In this document: in pieces, positions 29,501-41,008 of the stretch | Layout: each line of letters opens with the position of its first letter | Position numbering within the stretch: the stretch's first letter is position 1 | Program-made: the position numbers and the translations under genes | The notes under the pieces: generated by a model | The model's input: only the letters and a program-made list of their open reading frames with translations | The model's database searches: none | Told to the model about the DNA's origin: nothing | NCBI GenBank assembly: GCA_947643415.1 | Contig: CANRWA010000012.1 | Span: 17,209 to 81,208, forward strand | Direction: 5' to 3' | DNA length: 64,000 nt | From: an uncultured Clostridia bacterium | Lineage (GTDB): Bacteria; Bacillota; Clostridia; Lachnospirales; Lachnospiraceae

Positions 29501-30931
29501 TTATTCCTGAACAGTTCCCAAATCAATGACCGTACCGTCAATCGCATTTACTACACATATTCCCTCTGCCTGCCACACAGGTACATAGCTGTAATACCCT
29601 TCCCGCGATGGATCTTTCAGACGGAAATACCCCAGCTTCATCCTGCTTACTTTTACATCACGCACCTCTTGTTTCGCTTTCTCCCTCTCTTTTTTATCAT
29701 CAGGGACATAATAAAGTGCATCCACACATTTTCCCATCGACTCCCGGACCGCGTTTTTTATATCATCGAATGGAAGAAGCTGCACATTGGATGTCACAGA
29801 GGTGGTTATAATGGGATATGTCCACTCTGCACTGACTACGCCGGCATCTGTCACATCAAGCTCAATCTGTGTATATCCCGGATATTCATTATCTGAATCT
29901 TTACTCCAGCTATATTCATTTATGGCACCAGGAGTCCGGAATGTCATGCCATCTACCCCTGTCACATAAATAAACCGGTACCCCATCTGCACTACTTTTT
30001 TTGTTTCCTGTTCAGAACGCCCGGAAGATGTCCCCTCCCAGAGAAGAAGGTCACTGCTGCTGCACAGGGTATCGGAAAATCCTGCTTTTTTCAGAAAATC
30101 CTCTGCCGCCTTCTGTGCCTTATCCAGATCCTCTCCTTCCTCCGGCTTGCGGGAACTGGTACTTTTTTCCACCGTATCCATCTCTTTTAATTCCTCCGGC
30201 CAGACATCCTTCTCTCTTCTGGGGGCAAACAAGATCTTTCTTCCCTCCCCTTCTCCATTTACCACTTCTTCCTCTTCAAAGTCCAGAAGATACTCTACCC
30301 CATTCTGTTCCCCGGTATAATGATCCGACTGATATTCTCCTGCAGGCTCACGGGCGAAGTCCTCCCCCGCACTTCCACTTTCCAGAAGTTCTGTCAGCCT
30401 TTTTACTTCTTTTCTTTCTATTTCAACATCCTCTGCTATCTTCCCCGGATCTGAAAAGGCATCTGGATTCCGCTCGGATTCTCTCTTCTCCCTCTCAGCA
30501 CCCTCCAGTGAGATTTTTGCCTCTTCCAGCCTCCTTTCCAACATGTCCTTCGGCAGATTCCTCTCATCATAGGAAGATACACTGCTGCCAAATATTCCCT
30601 GGGCAACCATCTGTATATTTTCCTTATCAAAAGTAAATTCCTTTACCTCTGCCACAGACATCCTCTCAACGGCAGGAACGATCACCAACGCATCCACTCG
30701 GACAGCGATCTTCGCATAATAAGAGCTTTCAGCCTCCCAGGTTTCCGTCCAGACCGTTCCTCCAATATCATCATACTGTGTGAGCTTCTGGCCCTCTTCC
30801 TTCCGCTGGCCGCCAGTATCTGCATCCCCGCCTTTCTTCTGTCTACATCCTACCGAAAACATCAGCAGGACTGCCATAAAAAGAACCAGGTATCTTTTGT
30901 TTTTCCTTTGTCTGCCATCATATGCCACCAT
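29501..30931 (-). CDS. putative lipoprotein
   Basis: N-terminal LVLFMAVLLMFSVGC lipobox; long charged extracytoplasmic region. Confidence 0.65.
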   Translation of the reverse strand: MVAYDGRQRKNKRYLVLFMAVLLMFSVGCRQKKGGDADTGGQRKEEGQKLTQYDDIGGTVWTETWEAESSYYAKIAVRVDALVIVPAVERMSVAEVKEFTFDKENIQMVAQGIFGSSVSSYDERNLPKDMLERRLEEAKISLEGAEREKRESERNPDAFSDPGKIAEDVEIERKEVKRLTELLESGSAGEDFAREPAGEYQSDHYTGEQNGVEYLLDFEEEEVVNGEGEGRKILFAPRREKDVWPEELKEMDTVEKSTSSRKPEEGEDLDKAQKAAEDFLKKAGFSDTLCSSSDLLLWEGTSSGRSEQETKKVVQMGYRFIYVTGVDGMTFRTPGAINEYSWSKDSDNEYPGYTQIELDVTDAGVVSAEWTYPIITTSVTSNVQLLPFDDIKNAVRESMGKCVDALYYVPDDKKEREKAKQEVRDVKVSRMKLGYFRLKDPSREGYYSYVPVWQAEGICVVNAIDGTVIDLGTVQE

Positions 30932-31004
30932 ATTATTCCACCCTCTTTTTCTATTTATATAATGCTATTGTAAAAGGAAGATGTAAATAAAATGTAAGCA
31001 AATT

Positions 31005-33701
31005 CTAATAGTTTTCTTCTTTCAGTGTCTCCACCACATTATCTTTCCGTATCTTAGACATAGAATACAGCATAGTGGCAAACACTACCAGGAACACACT
31101 GCCCACAGCAATGGCAACACTGTACCATGGAATATAAAACTCCATGGCAATCTCAGAATTCATCGCCTTCCATATAAGCGCTGTGACCCCTATCGCCACC
31201 GGAAGTCCATACATTAATCCCTTCGCCCCATATAGCAGGCACTCAAAATCTGACATTTTGCGAAAGCTTTTCTGAGTCATGCCTACGGACCGCAGCATGG
31301 CAAATTCCCTCCGTCTCAGAAGTACATTGGTAGATATGGTATTAAATACATTTGCCACAGCGATCAGGGAGATCAAAACGATAAATCCAAAAGAGAAAAT
31401 ATTGAGTATCAGCATCAGGGCACGGCTCATCCGGATCTCTTCTGCGATATTATACAGATATCCTTCACTGTTGTTTGCATCATCCAGGATATCCTGCATC
31501 TCCTCGGCGCTCTTACTTGGATTATCAGAACAGAACGCCATTGCATAGTCCACGGCAACCTCTTTCCGCACCTTCGCTGGACAGATCTTCTCCAGGGCGC
31601 CTGCCGGATACATGACTAACACGCCTGACTGGCTCTCCTGATCCAGTCCTGATGGGATCTCTTCCCGGATCTCCCCAATGGTAATCTTCGTCCTGCCAAT
31701 TATCTCTGGCTTTACTTCCTCATCTTCAGTGATAATCTCATCCTCATCCAATTCCTCGGATGGCCATTTCTCAAACCAAAGTTCAACTGTCCCCGGATTA
31801 GTCTCGAATGTATGAACATTTTCATACCGTTGCCCATCAGGATTGTATTGAGTATTTTTATCATAAACGATAGCCACTGGATTCTCTGTATTCATATACC
31901 GTTCCACATCCAGATGATTCGTCTCCAGATATTTCCTGTATACTTCGTCCTGCACAAAGCAGACAATCACATTCTGCATATCCACAGCCTTTTTCAATTC
32001 TGCTTTATCCTCTGGTTTGGCATCCCCGGTACTATTGCGGTATGAAGCATCGGACAAATATTCCCCTGCACAGGAAAGTACACTATCATTCCATAAATTA
32101 TAGTTATAGTATGATTCTGTTACACCGCTGGCCTGCGCAAGCTTCTGGTATAATTTCTCACTCTTCTTATCATTTTTTTCCGTTCCGGATAAGGTAGTGC
32201 TGTAGTGCAGGTCATAGGAATAATTATTGATAATATCATTCAGCCCGCTGGAAAGGTAATCACTAAAGCTGCTTGCTGATATAAACAGCACAACACTGAT
32301 AAACAAGGAAAATACCGTAGCCCTGTATTTTCTTTTGTTCCGTTTATAATTCTTAGAAGCAAGCACCCCTTCCAGCCCAAACAATTTCACAGTAAGGCGG
32401 GATGTTTTCAATTTCCTTGGCTTTATAACAATATCTGTCGTCTGACGGATCGCATCAATGGCATTGATCTTCAATGCCTTCCGCACCGGAAGATATGCTG
32501 AGATCAGCACTGTGACAAAACCTACCACTGCTGCCAGGAGCACAGACCACAAAGCAGCCGAAACATGAATGCTCAGATCTCCTGTATTAAGAAATACGGC
32601 AAAGGTATCCCTCAGACAGTAAAATGTCACTGCCATGCCGCCGATCCCTGCCAACACCCCCAATGGAACCCCGATCAGGCTCACCACCACTGCCTCAAAA
32701 AGGACACTCTTCTTTAGCTGTTTTCTGGTAGCGCCAATAGAGGACAGCAGGCCATATTGTTTCTTCCTCTCATTTACCGAGATGGCAAAGGAGTTGTAGA
32801 TCAGCGATATGGAGCCAAACATAATGATCCCAATGAGGACCGCCATAAGTCCTGCCAGCATTCCCGCCACGCTTTCACCGAGATTACTTCCCATCATTCT
32901 TAGATAGAAGCGGTTTATATTGATGGTATAATCTTGTCCGTATTTTTTCTGCAGCCCTTCCATAAAACCATTTGCCTTATCCGGATCTTTCATGGTCATA
33001 TACACCATCTGCCTGCCCCGAACCACAGCATTGTCATCCAGCCGGGTCAGTGCCGGATATCCCGGCAGCCCCTGAAAATAACCCCAGTAACCAAACTGGG
33101 CACTTTCATAAAAGCCTACGATCTCATACTGGTCTTTCGCATCTGGCACAAAAGTCTCTGAATTTTCTGCCATATTAAAAGAGTAGTCTTCCCACATCAG
33201 TTCCCCATCACTATTATCTTTGCGGGTCCCAATCTCCAGGTCAGCCTTCTGCCCCACTTTATAGTCAATCCCTGACTTCTCCGCCATATCTGATGGAAGG
33301 ATCAGTTCATGAGAATTCTCTGGCAGACGTCCCTCTGTTATATGCACAGAAAGAAATTCCGGGAATTTTTCTGAGAAACCTCCGATATACAGATATGGTG
33401 TGCGCTCTTTCTTTACTGTCTCCAATCTAGCATATCCGATATCAGCATATGTGGCACTCTCCTCCACCTCTTCTTTTGCCAGTACATCCTTAATTTCGTC
33501 CTTCTTATTTTCTACAAAATCAACATGCCAACAACCATCACTCTGAACTGTCGCCTCCAGCATAAAATTCTGGATACTGCTGACTGTGGTTGTCACCGCC
33601 GTAATCATCGCCACGGACAAAATAATGCCTATAATGGTAACAAGCGTACGTGTCCGGTTCTGCCACAATGACTTTAGCGTATACCGCCTAAAGATATTCA
33701 T
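31005..33701 (-). CDS. FtsX-like ABC transporter permease (898 aa)
   Basis: Two FtsX halves (IMFGSISLIYNSFAISVNERKKQYGLLSSIGATRKQLKKS; NVFNTISTNVLLRRREFAMLRSVGMTQKSF). Confidence 0.92.
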   Translation of the reverse strand: MNIFRRYTLKSLWQNRTRTLVTIIGIILSVAMITAVTTTVSSIQNFMLEATVQSDGCWHVDFVENKKDEIKDVLAKEEVEESATYADIGYARLETVKKERTPYLYIGGFSEKFPEFLSVHITEGRLPENSHELILPSDMAEKSGIDYKVGQKADLEIGTRKDNSDGELMWEDYSFNMAENSETFVPDAKDQYEIVGFYESAQFGYWGYFQGLPGYPALTRLDDNAVVRGRQMVYMTMKDPDKANGFMEGLQKKYGQDYTININRFYLRMMGSNLGESVAGMLAGLMAVLIGIIMFGSISLIYNSFAISVNERKKQYGLLSSIGATRKQLKKSVLFEAVVVSLIGVPLGVLAGIGGMAVTFYCLRDTFAVFLNTGDLSIHVSAALWSVLLAAVVGFVTVLISAYLPVRKALKINAIDAIRQTTDIVIKPRKLKTSRLTVKLFGLEGVLASKNYKRNKRKYRATVFSLFISVVLFISASSFSDYLSSGLNDIINNYSYDLHYSTTLSGTEKNDKKSEKLYQKLAQASGVTESYYNYNLWNDSVLSCAGEYLSDASYRNSTGDAKPEDKAELKKAVDMQNVIVCFVQDEVYRKYLETNHLDVERYMNTENPVAIVYDKNTQYNPDGQRYENVHTFETNPGTVELWFEKWPSEELDEDEIITEDEEVKPEIIGRTKITIGEIREEIPSGLDQESQSGVLVMYPAGALEKICPAKVRKEVAVDYAMAFCSDNPSKSAEEMQDILDDANNSEGYLYNIAEEIRMSRALMLILNIFSFGFIVLISLIAVANVFNTISTNVLLRRREFAMLRSVGMTQKSFRKMSDFECLLYGAKGLMYGLPVAIGVTALIWKAMNSEIAMEFYIPWYSVAIAVGSVFLVVFATMLYSMSKIRKDNVVETLKEENY

Positions 33702-34381
33702 GACCGGATCACCTCGTCCCTCACGATCTTTCCATCTTCAATAGCAATGATCCTGTCAGCCTGCAGGGCGATCTGTTCATCATGTGTAATGACAATCAGT
33801 GTCTGGTTATATTTCTTATTGGAAGTCTTCAAAAGTTCCACAATCTCCTGGCTGTTCTTCGAATCCAGGTTTCCGGTCGGCTCATCTGCCAGCACCACCG
33901 CCGGAGAAGTCATAAGGGCGCGCCCGATGGATACCCTCTGCTGCTGTCCCCCGGACAACTGGTTTGGAAGATTCTTCTCCCTTCCCCGAAGTCCCAGGAT
34001 ATCCAGCAATTCCCCCAGATATTCCTCATCCACTTTCCTTCCATCCATCTGAATCGGCAATGTCATATTCTCAGTCACGTTGAGGATTGGAATAAGGTTG
34101 TAGAACTGATAGATCAGCCCCACCTGCCTCCGTCGAAAGATCGCTAACTGTTCCTCATTCTGCTGATACACATCCTGCCCATTCATAAAAACTTTTCCGC
34201 CTGACGGACGGTCTACTCCCCCCAGAATGTGCAGCAGCGTTGATTTTCCCGAACCACTTGGTCCAATGATCGCCACAAATTCTCCCTTCTTCACAGAAAA
34301 GGACACATCATTCAGTGCCATTACCTGATTTTCATCTGATCCGTAAATCTTTGAAAGATGTTCTACCTTTAAAATCTCCAT
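33698..34381 (-). CDS. ABC transporter ATP-binding protein
   Basis: GPSGSGKSTLLHILGG; LSGGQQQRVSIGRAL; VVLADEPTGNLDS; overlaps the permease start. Confidence 0.95.
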   Translation of the reverse strand: MEILKVEHLSKIYGSDENQVMALNDVSFSVKKGEFVAIIGPSGSGKSTLLHILGGVDRPSGGKVFMNGQDVYQQNEEQLAIFRRRQVGLIYQFYNLIPILNVTENMTLPIQMDGRKVDEEYLGELLDILGLRGREKNLPNQLSGGQQQRVSIGRALMTSPAVVLADEPTGNLDSKNSQEIVELLKTSNKKYNQTLIVITHDEQIALQADRIIAIEDGKIVRDEVIRS

Positions 34382-34457
34382 TGTTTCCCTCTTTTCTACG
34401 CCATCGCGTGTTTCTTGCTATTCAATCTTGCTTTCGGGCTTTATCTTATCATATCCA

Positions 34458-34521
34458 AGTGACAGGTGCATGACTCTAATGTGACAGAATTGTAAGGTTG
34501 GGGGAGATTTCATATAGATTT
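34458..34521 (-). promoter_or_regulatory. transporter promoter region with BceR-like box (R3)
   Basis: AGTGACAGGTGCATGACTCTAATGTGACAGAATTGTAAG; box TGACA-GAAT-TGTAA at 34482-34495; core shared with 47194-47232. Confidence 0.65.
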
Positions 34522-34559
34522 TTTTAAATGGTTTTGTATTTTTGGGGTGATCCTGTGTA

Positions 34560-34705
34560 AAAGCGGTGTGCCGAAGTATGTGAGTAGAAATGTTCGGCAA
34601 CAGTTCCGGTTCGGTGTCTATCTTAATGGCGTTCGCAATCTTTCTTGCATTGCACTCATACACAATATGATGAATCAATAGGTTCAGTCCCCCAGCATTG
34701 AGCAA
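34560..34705 (-). pseudogene. C-terminal stub of a tyrosine recombinase/integrase
   Basis: IHHIVYECNARKIANAIKIDTEPELLPNISTHILRHTAFT resembles the H-x-LRHT region of Tn916-type integrases; catalytic remainder missing. Confidence 0.65.
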
Positions 34706-34727
34706 CTGTCCGTATAGTCCTAAAGCA

Positions 34728-35162
34728 TTAAGCAGATATCAAACGTATTAAAGCCTGCATCTGCTCATAGGCATCCCTTTTTGTCATTTCAATTTCATCC
34801 TCATCCGTTAATCCCAAGAAATCCGCTATATCTTTAGGTCCTGCATGATCAGGAGATGCAAACTTGCCTGCAATCTTTTCTTTCATCTCCTGCACAAGTT
34901 TATTATTAGCATTTGATTGAAATTCCTTTGCTAATTCTTTTACGCCACCCTTGTAATGCTTGATCAAAAAATAGATATCATAGGAATCCTTTGCCTTTCC
35001 ACGTCCCATTGCTGCTGTTTTCATAATCAAATAAGGAACCACCGCAATTACACTAACATTTGCAACATCAATTGCCCCATCTGGTCTTTTAGCCTCCAAA
35101 GAGATTTTCTGTGAAGGATAATCAAATGCAAAATTGCCACCAGTAGCTTTTAATGCCTTCAT
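34728..35162 (-). pseudogene. C-terminal part of an AbiEii-like nucleotidyltransferase toxin family protein
   Basis: VPYLIMKTAAMGRGKAKDSYDIYFLIKHYKGGVKEL...KFASPDHAGPKDIADFLG; N-terminal GS-x-DxD core absent. Confidence 0.55.
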
Positions 35163-35201
35163 TCCCTGTACGTGTTGACTCCGTTTCTTCTCCAGTGTCC
35201 A

Positions 35202-38068
35202 TTATTTATTCTGACAATAAAAACGGAAATCACAGTTCTTACAGGTCTGTGGATTATCAGAACAATGGTTAAACTCTTTCCGTAATATTTTATGTACCGT
35301 GTCATCAAAAGCGGCTACTGTTCCTTCTATCGCACTCTTTGTATAGGGGAAAGAAATCATCGGATTCCCATTCTCCTCCCCCGTATAATAAAGATGCATT
35401 TTGCTGACTTTCTGTCCGGTACGCTGCTCAATCAGATATGCATAAATCTGAAGCTGTCTCCGATAATGCTCTAAACGCTGTCTCATTCGCTCCATATCCG
35501 GTTTTCGTTCAGACTTAAAATCAACAATTTCAACGGTACCGTCCATACCCTTTACCAAATCTATTTTACCTTCAATAATATAATCTGTCTGCACCAGACT
35601 TACATCAACCTCTGCCTGCTTTATCGTATCCCATTTGCCAGACTGCCTTTTTGCATATCGCAACACCTGATTCAACGCTGCCATTCGTTGCGGCTCTGCG
35701 AGGTAGGTATGCTCTGACTTAATTAGCGAAGTATAGTTATTTTCAAACCACTGTGTAATATTGTCGGTTGTAATCAAGTATTCCTCACTGCGAATCGCTG
35801 CACGATGGATATCCTCTATGGTTTCATGTACAAGAGTACCAAATACCATAGCATTTTCCCTGACAGGCATAAATTCTAATTCTTTGTAGAACTTATACTG
35901 TAACGCACAGGTTTCATAAACCGTTATATGCGACGTAAAGGAGAATGTATCCTTTAGGTTCACTCTCTTAACAGTTTTGAAATCAAATTCCCTTAAATCA
36001 AAGACAGGACTCTCTATACTTTGCAGTTCCTCATATACTTCCGAAAAATATTTACTTGGCGTTCTCTTATTTTCATCACAAGTCAAAACCAATAAATCCT
36101 GCGCCCTCGAAAACGCCGTATAATAAAGTCTCCAAAAATCAAAGAATTTAGTGTTCTCATATGGTTCAAAGGCAGGACGATGAAAATATTTATCTTCGAC
36201 CTCATTCATCAATTCCTTATAAGACTTCCTTGGAACATTGCCAAGCGAATCCACAAATACAATCGGGAACTCCATTCCCTTGGATTGATGAATCGTGAGG
36301 AAAGACACACAACCGCTTGGAGCATATTCTGCATCATCCTCATATTCAGAGATGCCACCATCATACAGCAACCGCAAATACAGATTGAATAATCGTTCTG
36401 TATTTATATGGATATATGTACCGTTAAATACATCAACCCTGTGGAGATATTCAAACTTACCAATAATCTGTGTCAACAACGCAAGATTCCTAGTGGGTCT
36501 GATATCTACCACTCCAGCACTCATATCTGCGTCAAGCATCGTGCGAAACGGCTGAAACATAAAAAGCTGATAGAGCAGTCCCGAATACACATAGTCTGTA
36601 GTTCCAGTGAGTCCAGCGTGGTCTTTACCATGTCTTTTAATAAATTTCAGCAAATCCTTATTTTCTGGTTTCGTAACAAACTGATTCGCTAAAACAATAC
36701 AATCACGATAATAAAAATAATGCTCATTTTGTAAAAAAATATATTCCCCATTTTCCAAACCCTTTACATATACCGGAAACATCAGCATAAGGCATCCTAA
36801 TGTCAGCATAATCTCATCCCGTTTGAAAAACATATCCGAACGAGGTGAATATACATTGATTCCGTTGTTTTCCAAAAAATTTGCCAGAGAAGTAACACGA
36901 GAATGTTTAACAGAACTGAATAAAAAAGCTAATTGATTATAATCTGTTATTTTTCCAGACTCTTTTAATTGATTAATAAATTCAAGGATCCGTTCATGCC
37001 ATTCATCCATATCTTCCGAACTTGATAATTTTACCACTGATGGACTATTTCGTGTAGTTTTTACATGAGAATCTATGCGTTTCGCATAGCGATACCTTCC
37101 CCACTCAAATTTAAACTTTGAGCCTTCTGTTGTTGACATCCACTTATTGTAAAAATCAACGATATCACTATTTGAACGATAATTCACTGTCAATGAGATA
37201 ATTTTACATTCCCCTTTTGAAAACTTCTGTGGAAATTCAAGGATATTTCGTATCGTCGCACCCCGAAATCGATAGAGTCCCTGGTCATCATCACCCACTA
37301 CACATATATTTTCATGCTTCCCACCAAGTAGAAAGACTATCTGCTCCTGTATATAATTGGTGTCCTGATATTCATCTATCATCAGATATTGAATTTTATC
37401 TCTCAATTCCTGCAATATTTCTGGGCATTCCACTAGTAATCTGTAACACTCTGTCTGAATAGCTGCAAAGTCAAGAAGATTCCCATCTTGCAAAAGATCC
37501 TGATAAGCCTGCAACATACACCCCAAAGCACTGATTTCGGGATCGCTGTCAGCGATAAGTTGCTCTGCATTAACCAATTCTTCTGAAAGATGATTCACAT
37601 AAGTGCATATTTCCTCTGAACATCTCCATGCGCCCCTATTAGGAAAAATCAATTCAAAACCATCAATTTCTCTGAATTTTTTAATATTCCGAAATACCAG
37701 ATATTTCTGGTCGAAAGTTTCAAGTAGCCGATAGTTTTTTTCAGACATGTATACTCTAAATGTTCCTTAATAATTCTCAAGCACAGTGAATGAAAAGTTC
37801 CCACATACATCTCATTCACATTTACAGAGATCTTCCTTGATGCTAATTCATTTGTAATACGAGTGACGATTTCTTTAGCAGCCTTATCCGTAAAGGTTGC
37901 CATCATAATTTGTTCCGGTAAAACTCCACATTCCTGTATAATATAAATAGCACGTTGCACAAGAGTGAAAGTTTTTCCCGTTCCTGGTCCTGCCGTGATA
38001 AGTACAGGACCATTTGTAGTCGATATCGCCTCTCTTTGTGCCTCATTCGCATCCTTAAAATCAAACAT
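35202..38068 (-). pseudogene. UvrD/PcrA-type helicase fused to a RecB-family (PD-(D/E)XK) nuclease, split by one frameshift at about 37735-37741
   Basis: ORF 37649..38068 has Walker A (ITAGPGTGKTFTL) and the next motif; ORF 35202..37748 has DEYQDTNYIQ, GDDDQGLYRFRGA and C-terminal EGKIDLV...VEIVDFKSE with a Cys cluster. Joining in -1 at an A7 run gives EHLEYTCLKKNYRLLETFDQKYLVF. Confidence 0.85.
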
Positions 38069-38808
38069 AAATCTTTACCTCTATTTTTTCCTTTGAACTG
38101 CAACTAAGAAACAATTTCTTAAATTACTCAAAATAAATCAAAGCATGATGTAGTTCTCTCGCCCAGTAACTGTTATCATCTGCAATCCAGCGTTAAGTTC
38201 TTCATTCTACATATCTTGATTTCATGTTTGGGATTCAAGACATATAGTTTATTGTAACATAAAAATGTTTCAAATAAAACATCTAACCCTAGTCAATTCT
38301 TCTTTTTATCTGTTCCTCCTCTCTTTCCATCCAGCTTAAGATAATTTTCGCGCCAGATACGCATTTTGTATCACAAAATGCTACTGGTTAGGGGAACACC
38401 CCTAAAATCCCGAAATATTTGTTTATAAGTATAGAAACAAAAAAACTTTCAGAGGATTTTATTCCAAAAAAATAGTTAGTATCACACAAGTGGTGCTTTC
38501 AATGCATCTCTATTCTGATTCGAAAAAGAATCCTCTAGCTCTACAAAATTTGTTCATGCCTGAAGGCATGTCTTTATAAACGAACTAATCTCTTCCAAAT
38601 AAATATATTTACGCTATTGACAGTTTATAAGATAGTTACTAATCTTCCTTGCAGGTTGTTCAGAAAATTTCAGATCATATATTTTTAATAGGCAATTTAA
38701 TTATCTTATGTTATAATATTAAAAATTCATAAACGAAAAGGAGTGACATAATGCAACATAGATATGTTTCAGACAAAGAATATTTTTGCTTAAACAAATG
38801 ATTTATAC

Positions 38809-40137
38809 TTGTTAAAAACCTATAACATTTATTATATATACTATGAAGAACTTTCGGTTATTGGTTTTGAGGGGCGTCAAGAATTGCCACCTTTAGGTAC
38901 ATTGTTTTTTGCTGCTGCTTTACATGAAGTTGGTATTCAAGTAAGAGTTATTCCATTTACCGATGAATATTGTCTTTTTGATTTTGACAAAAATACTGAT
39001 TTTATAGGATATTCCATTACCTCTTCCATTGTTTATCCGCATTATAAAAAGTTAAGTGAGAAAATTAAAATTTATTGTCCACATGCAATTACTTTAGCTG
39101 GGAACACTCATGCAAATTTATTTCCTAAAGAAGTTCTAACAAATCTTGAAGTAGATGGCGTATTATGTGGTGAAAGTGAATATAGTATCCTAGTTCTTTT
39201 GCATAATTATTTATTAAAACCTCATAAATTTCTTTTTTATAAAGTTCCTGGTTCATATGCATCCCAACAATATCACTCTGATATCCAACATAGTATTAGA
39301 GTGAACAATATATCATTAATATACCACACCCTTACCGTGAAGCACTTGCTGATGAGTATATTGTCTTAAATAATCGTATTAAAAGTAATTGGTAGTGAAA
39401 ATGTGAAAACAGTAACATTCATTACATCCAGAGGTTGTCCATACAATTGCTATTTCTGTGCAAATTTAAATAATGGCTCTGTGAGATTCCGTACAAAAGA
39501 AGATCTGGATACAGAAATTCAATCAATAAAACAGAGATCCCCTACTGTTGGTGGGATTATAATAATGGATGAAACCGCTACACTAAATGTGGCACATGTA
39601 AAAAATTGGACTCAAGTAATGTTAAATAATTCAATGCAATATGTACTCAGTACACGTGGTGATGCTATTAACTATGAAATCGTTTCATATTTAGCAACAT
39701 CTGGATGTAAAGAAATCAAATTCGGTTTAGAAAGCGGGAGCCAAAAACTATTAACTTCTATGAATAAAAAATTAAATCTTGACAAATTTGAAGAAACAAT
39801 ATCGCTCACAAAACAGTTCGGAATTAACAATAAAGTATTTCTGATGCATGGCTTTCCTGGTGAAAATAAAGAAACCACATGCGAAACCATATCATTTCTC
39901 AACAAAAACAAGCAATTTATTGACAGAGCAGTGCTTTTTCAATTTACGCCATTACCTGGATCTTATGTCTATAATACACCAGAAAAGTTTAATATTAGAC
40001 GTGATTTACTTACTACAAACAACTTTACAATTTATAATAATATGGCGCATTGTTGGGGAACTCAATATGACTATGATGAAATGATGACAGCCTACAGCGA
40101 ATTGAAAAAGTTTGTAGAAACAACTTTTCAAAGATAG
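38809..40137 (+). pseudogene. B12-binding-domain radical SAM protein, broken by at least two frameshifts
   Basis: ORF1 B12-binding-like (YEELSVIGFEGRQELPPLGTLFFAAAL...VDGVLCGESE); intermediate frame IPHPYREALADEYIVLNNRIKSN; ORF2 radical SAM TSRGCPYNCYFCAN. Confidence 0.8.
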
Positions 40138-40296
40138 TTTTAAACTTTTATAATCTTTTACCCACCTTATCAAAGTTAATTCATAATATAGGATTATAAG
40201 TTATTATCATATTTATTCTATTTTCTGCATATTTTCCTCCATCTTTACAGATAAAAAAAGAGCAAACTCTTTTTTTCTGTCCCAACATCATTTTAC

Positions 40297-40446
40297 AAAT
40301 TATATCGTATCAAAGCTCTTCCCAACCTGTGTAATTCCTGTGTGAATTTCCGTCCCCAATCTCTCCCAACCCCCGCAAACAAGCCTTTCCCCCTCCATTC
40401 AACCACTTACAGAATTGTAAGAATTAGGGGGATTTTATATAGATTT
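40297..40446 (-). repeat. direct repeat R1 with TTACA-GAAT-TGTAA box, no gene downstream
   Basis: Aligns over ~150 bp with 41601-41750 (TAATTCCTGTGTGA...CCACTTACAGAATTGTAA...ATATAGATTT). Confidence 0.75.
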
Positions 40447-40453
40447 ATCTCTC

Positions 40454-40681
40454 TCAAAACGTCAGAATATTCCGGGAATCACTTCCCCGAAACTGATATA
40501 TGGTCTGGTAATCATCCCCCACCACACACAGATTAGCACCAAACTCTTTTATTTTCTGAATCAGACGTTCCTGCACCGGATTAATATCCCGATACTCATC
40601 TATGGCCAAATATTTCACCTTATTTTTTAAATGCTGTTTTCGTAGTATCATTCCATTTATCCCGCTCAAACCAATTTTCAT
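40454..40681 (-). pseudogene. fragment of a second UvrD-type helicase
   Basis: KVKYLAIDEYRDINPVQERLIQKIKEFGANLCVVGDDYQTIYQFRGSDSRNILTF, helicase motifs II-III only. Confidence 0.75.
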
Positions 40682-41008
40682 TGAATATATTTATTACACT
40701 GATAAACAAACCAGTCTCAACATATTTCTTCAAGTCAAGGTCGCTCATGCCGCATTCATCGTAATACCTCTCAACAAATAATTTCGTATGTATCTCATTT
40801 ATTCATAATGTTTTACGCAACTTCACCGTATGTTTCACGATTTTTGCAAATTCATTTCCAAGTTGGTAACAAGTTGCTTCCAATTACCCAAACAGTGTTT
40901 GGGACTTTTCAATAACGAAAAGGCTAAACACCGTTTCGCTTTTTAGACAATAAAAACCGCTGCAAATAATATTTTCATATCATTTGCAGCAATCAAACCA
41001 TTCCCATA

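Noticed and set aside
30001-30636. + ORF of 211 aa, Pro/Ser-rich
   Set aside because: Antisense of the Glu/Lys-rich lipoprotein gene; such composition is expected from the opposite strand
34418-34560. Downstream part of ORF 34418..34705 as protein
   Set aside because: After the LRHTAFT segment the reading frame runs into the transporter promoter region; only the stub near 34560-34705 looks recombinase-derived
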